Source of the DNA: Gemmatimonadaceae bacterium
Lineage (GTDB): Bacteria; Gemmatimonadota; Gemmatimonadetes; Gemmatimonadales; Gemmatimonadaceae
Assembly (NCBI GenBank): GCA_025936015.1
Contig: JAICUE010000001.1
Location: 1 to 24,713 of the forward strand
Direction: 5' to 3'
DNA length: 24,713 nucleotides
Shown in pieces: positions 22,709 to 24,713 of the stretch. The position numbers and the translations under genes are program-made. Under the pieces are notes generated by a model. That model saw only the letters and a program-made list of their open reading frames with translations. It was not told where the DNA came from and searched no databases. Position 1 is the first letter of the stretch. Every line of letters begins with the position of its first letter.

Positions 22709-23424
22709 TCCGCCGCGCGATAGCGTTAGGCCTGACGTGGTGCGCGCTGTCGGCGGTCGCGCCGGTGCCGGCGCACCGGGCGAGCGGTATCGCGCGACCG
22801 GAGCTGACGATCGCCCGGCTGCAGTACGATGGTGGCGGCGACTGGTATGCAAACCCATCGAGCCTGCCGAACCTGCTCGCGGCGATCGCCGACCGAACGA
22901 CGCTCCACGTCGCGAAGGAAGAGGCACGCGTGACCCCGCTCGACGCGCGGCTCGCCGATTTCCCGTTCATCCACGCCACCGGACACGGCACGATCCGCTT
23001 CTCCGACGAGGAGGCCGCCCGGATGCGCGAGTACCTGCTCGGTGGCGGCTTCCTCCATGTGGACGACAACTACGGGCTCGATGCGAGCTTCCGCGAGGCG
23101 GTGAAGAAGATCTTTCCGGACCGCCAGCTCGTGGACGTGCCGCTCTCGCATCCGATCTATCACATCGTCTACGACATGCCTAACGGCATCCCGAAGATCC
23201 ACGAGCATGATGGAAAGCCGGCGCGTGGGTTGGGGATCTTCGTCGGCGACCGGCTGGTGCTGTACTACAGCTACGAGAGCGACCTGGGAAACGGCTGGGA
23301 GGATCCGGCGACGTACGGCGATCCCCCGGCGCTCCACGAGGCGGCGCTGCGGATGGGCGTGAACCTTTTCGTCTACGCGGTGACCAGCAGCGCGAACGGC
23401 ACGAAGCCGGTGGCCGAGCGGTGA
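22705..23424 (+). CDS. DUF4159 secreted protein
   Basis: A 239-residue protein from GTG 22705, overlapping the rsmI stop (GTGA). Residues 1-24 form a signal peptide ending near PVPAHRA. The mature protein has the DUF4159 layout: LTIARLQYDGGGDWYANPSSLPNLLAAI, FIHATGHGTIRFSDEEAARMREYLLGGGFLHVDDNYGLD, then LPLSHPIYH-like and LVLYYSYESDLGNGWEDP. The fold resembles a glutamine-amidotransferase-like Rossmann domain, but its activity is unknown. Members usually accompany membrane proteins of the DUF4175/BatA type, as here. One octamer copy lies over its signal peptide (22724) and another at 23178. Confidence 0.9.
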   Translation: MIRRAIALGLTWCALSAVAPVPAHRASGIARPELTIARLQYDGGGDWYANPSSLPNLLAAIADRTTLHVAKEEARVTPLDARLADFPFIHATGHGTIRFSDEEAARMREYLLGGGFLHVDDNYGLDASFREAVKKIFPDRQLVDVPLSHPIYHIVYDMPNGIPKIHEHDGKPARGLGIFVGDRLVLYYSYESDLGNGWEDPATYGDPPALHEAALRMGVNLFVYAVTSSANGTKPVAER

Positions 23425-23431
23425 GGGTGCG

Positions 23432-24713
23432 GTGACGGCGGAGCGCATCGTCGCCGCCGAGCGGGCGCACGAGCTGCGTACCGGCGCGAGCGTGGCCGCT
23501 GCGTGGTGCGCGGCGTTCGTGCTCGGCGGGCTCGCCGTCGCGGCGCTGGCGCTCGGCGGCGGCCGCTGGATCAGCGCGCCGCGCTGGCTCCCGCTGGCGA
23601 TCGCCCTCGCGCTGCTCGCTGGCGCGGTCGTGCTGCTCGTGCGCGGCCTCCGCGCGACGCGCGAGCAGGTGCAGCTCGAGCGCGTGGCGACCCGCGTCGA
23701 GCGGGCGCGCGCGCTCCGCAGCGGGTCGCTCGTTGCGGCGATGCAGCTCGGCCGTCGCGGGGAGCTCGCAGCTGCCGGCATCGCCGCGCTCGACGCGAGG
23801 CTGGCGACATCGCCGGCCGTCAGGCAGTCACCGCTTTCGTCAGTTGCGGGCGGCTACAGCGCGCGTCGCATCGTTCGCCCCATCGTCGCGCTTTTCCTCG
23901 CGGCGGTCGCACTCGCCGCCGCGGCGCCGTCCCGCCGCGACGGGATCGGCGCGGTGCTGCGGCCGATCGGAGCGTGGCGCGGCGACCTGCTTCCTGCACT
24001 CTCGCTCGCCGGCGCACCGGCAGCCGTCAGGCGCGGCACGAGCTTCAATGCGACCGTCGTCGCGGCCGGCCGGCGACAAGTCACCCTGCGCGAGCGGCAG
24101 ACGGGAACGGCCTGGCGCGAGCGGACGGTCGCTCTCGATGGAAACGGCCGCGCGGCCGTTCGAATCGGGCCGGTGAATGGTGACGCGGCGCTCGTCGTGA
24201 GCGACGGGCGCAGTTCGTCCCTCGAGTCACGCGTGAGGGCCGTAGACCGCGCCTACCTCGGCGCGGCGGCGATCACCGTGACCGCGCCCGGTTATCTCGG
24301 CGGCCACGTCGAGCATGTTGCGCCGGGCGTTCCAATGCGCGTTCCGCGCGGCGCGCGTATCGCCGTCAGCGCGGAAGCGACGGTCGAGCTGCGCGAGGCA
24401 CGGCTCGTCTCGCCGGGCGATTCCATCGCGCTCGAAGTGAAGGCACAGCGCGCTTCCGGCCGATTCATCGCCAACCGCGATGCACGCTGGGATTGGCGCG
24501 CCATCGCGTCGTCAGGCGACACCCTCGACACTCCGCCGTCGCTCGACGTCTCGGTCGTCGCAGACTCGGCGCCGACGATCGCCATCGTGCTGCCCTCCGC
24601 TGACACTCTCGTCGCGACCGAAGCGAGCGTCACACTTCGCCTCATCGCCGGCGACGATCACGGACTGGCGACGGTGCGCCTCGACCTCGCGCCCGACGCC
24701 GGCCCGCGTGCGT
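23432..24713 (+). CDS. DUF4175-like integral membrane protein (3' end outside window)
   Basis: The frame is open from GTG 23432 (7 bp after the DUF4159 stop) to the window end, 427 codons. The product has hydrophobic helices near 20-42, 52-70 and 148-165. A large predicted extra-cytoplasmic region follows, with Ig-like strand repeats (SFNATVVAAGRRQVTLRERQTG; ITVTAPGYLGGHVEHVAPGVPMRVPRGARIAVSAEATVELREARLV; TIAIVLPSADTLVATEASVTLRLIAGDDHGLATVRLDL). The DDHGL.xVRL motif and three N-terminal helices are characteristic of DUF4175 proteins. It has no downstream stop in the window. Function is unknown; the likely partner is the DUF4159 protein. Confidence 0.8.
   Translation, partial: MTAERIVAAERAHELRTGASVAAAWCAAFVLGGLAVAALALGGGRWISAPRWLPLAIALALLAGAVVLLVRGLRATREQVQLERVATRVERARALRSGSLVAAMQLGRRGELAAAGIAALDARLATSPAVRQSPLSSVAGGYSARRIVRPIVALFLAAVALAAAAPSRRDGIGAVLRPIGAWRGDLLPALSLAGAPAAVRRGTSFNATVVAAGRRQVTLRERQTGTAWRERTVALDGNGRAAVRIGPVNGDAALVVSDGRSSSLESRVRAVDRAYLGAAAITVTAPGYLGGHVEHVAPGVPMRVPRGARIAVSAEATVELREARLVSPGDSIALEVKAQRASGRFIANRDARWDWRAIASSGDTLDTPPSLDVSVVADSAPTIAIVLPSADTLVATEASVTLRLIAGDDHGLATVRLDLAPDAGPRA

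Larger units (their letters stand above)
616..23185. repeat. Dispersed octamer GCCTAACG, 22 exact copies
   Basis: Copies reading GCCTAACG on the plus strand start at 6986, 7559, 8434, 8950, 10286, 11506, 11818, 12682, 15545, 15969, 16757, 17205, 17442, 17535 and 23178. Copies reading CGTTAGGC start at 616, 4421, 7375, 10146, 12261, 17279 and 22724. All are exact over eight bases with variable flanks, and every CCTAACG I found is preceded by G. Composition alone predicts about one copy. Most are inside genes, encoding Leu-Gly (TTA GGC) or Pro-Asn (CCT AAC); one is the stop of the UPF0104 gene and one is intergenic. Confidence 0.85.

Noticed and set aside
21421..23424. A 667-codon open frame that could suggest an rsmI-region fusion with DUF4159
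   Set aside because: Only the last 239 codons are real. The earlier part is an out-of-frame reading through the PATAN-like and rsmI genes, and the DUF4159 signal peptide begins at the GTG overlapping the rsmI stop.
1..24713. CRISPR arrays, insertion sequences, integrases or prophage genes
   Set aside because: No regularly spaced long repeats, transposase motifs or phage proteins were seen. The octamer family is irregularly spaced and lies inside genes.

Overview
The window reads as a high-GC, Gram-negative bacterial chromosome, most likely from the Gemmatimonadota. This is inferred from gene content and style; there is no rRNA here to confirm it. Supporting signs are lipoprotein signal peptides, a SPOR-domain protein, an outer-membrane beta-barrel protein with a terminal Phe, frequent GTG starts with 4-bp GTGA overlaps, and a DUF4159/DUF4175-like gene pair. 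Coding density is very high. I saw no insertion sequence, prophage or CRISPR array.

Layout, left to right. (1) 1-1833: a two-gene minus-strand unit, a SPOR-domain lipoprotein followed by a truncated gene whose product looks like a CpsD/MinD-type ATPase with a degenerate P-loop. (2) 1847-5545: rsfS overlapped by a large gene encoding a gluzincin-like metallopeptidase, a TolB-type propeller and an outer-membrane barrel in one chain, ending at a strong terminator. (3) 5834-8150: the ribosomal operon rpsF-rpsR-DUF2232-rplI with a clear promoter and a leader that can form competing hairpins. (4) 8197-10197: two zinc-ribbon membrane proteins, one an M50 (site-2-protease-like) metalloprotease. (5) 10470-11153: a lone plus-strand gene of unknown function. 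(6) 11194-15038: the classic prs-rplY-pth-ychF cluster, preceded by tRNA-Gln(UUG); prs and the tRNA each have a well-formed promoter. (7) 15059-19401: ispE, a flippase-like LPG-synthase transmembrane protein, a large degenerate HPt-like protein and pdxJ. (8) 19426-24713: a small lipoprotein, methylmalonyl-CoA epimerase, trxA, a promoter-terminator unit that may be a small RNA or attenuator, and the overlapping genes PATAN-like protein/rsmI/DUF4159, followed 7 bp later by a DUF4175-like gene that runs off the end.

Most genes are housekeeping: translation (S6, S18, L9, L25, RsfS, Pth, YchF, RsmI, tRNA-Gln), PRPP, isoprenoid and B6 synthesis, and redox. They are interleaved with envelope proteins of uncertain role.

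The most unusual signal is not a gene. The exact non-palindromic octamer GCCTAACG (CGTTAGGC on the other strand) occurs 22 times, about once per 1.1 kb, against roughly one expected by base composition. Within genes it mainly imposes a rare TTA-GGC (Leu-Gly) or CCT-AAC (Pro-Asn) codon pair. Its density resembles DNA-uptake sequences or other chromosome-wide signal motifs.
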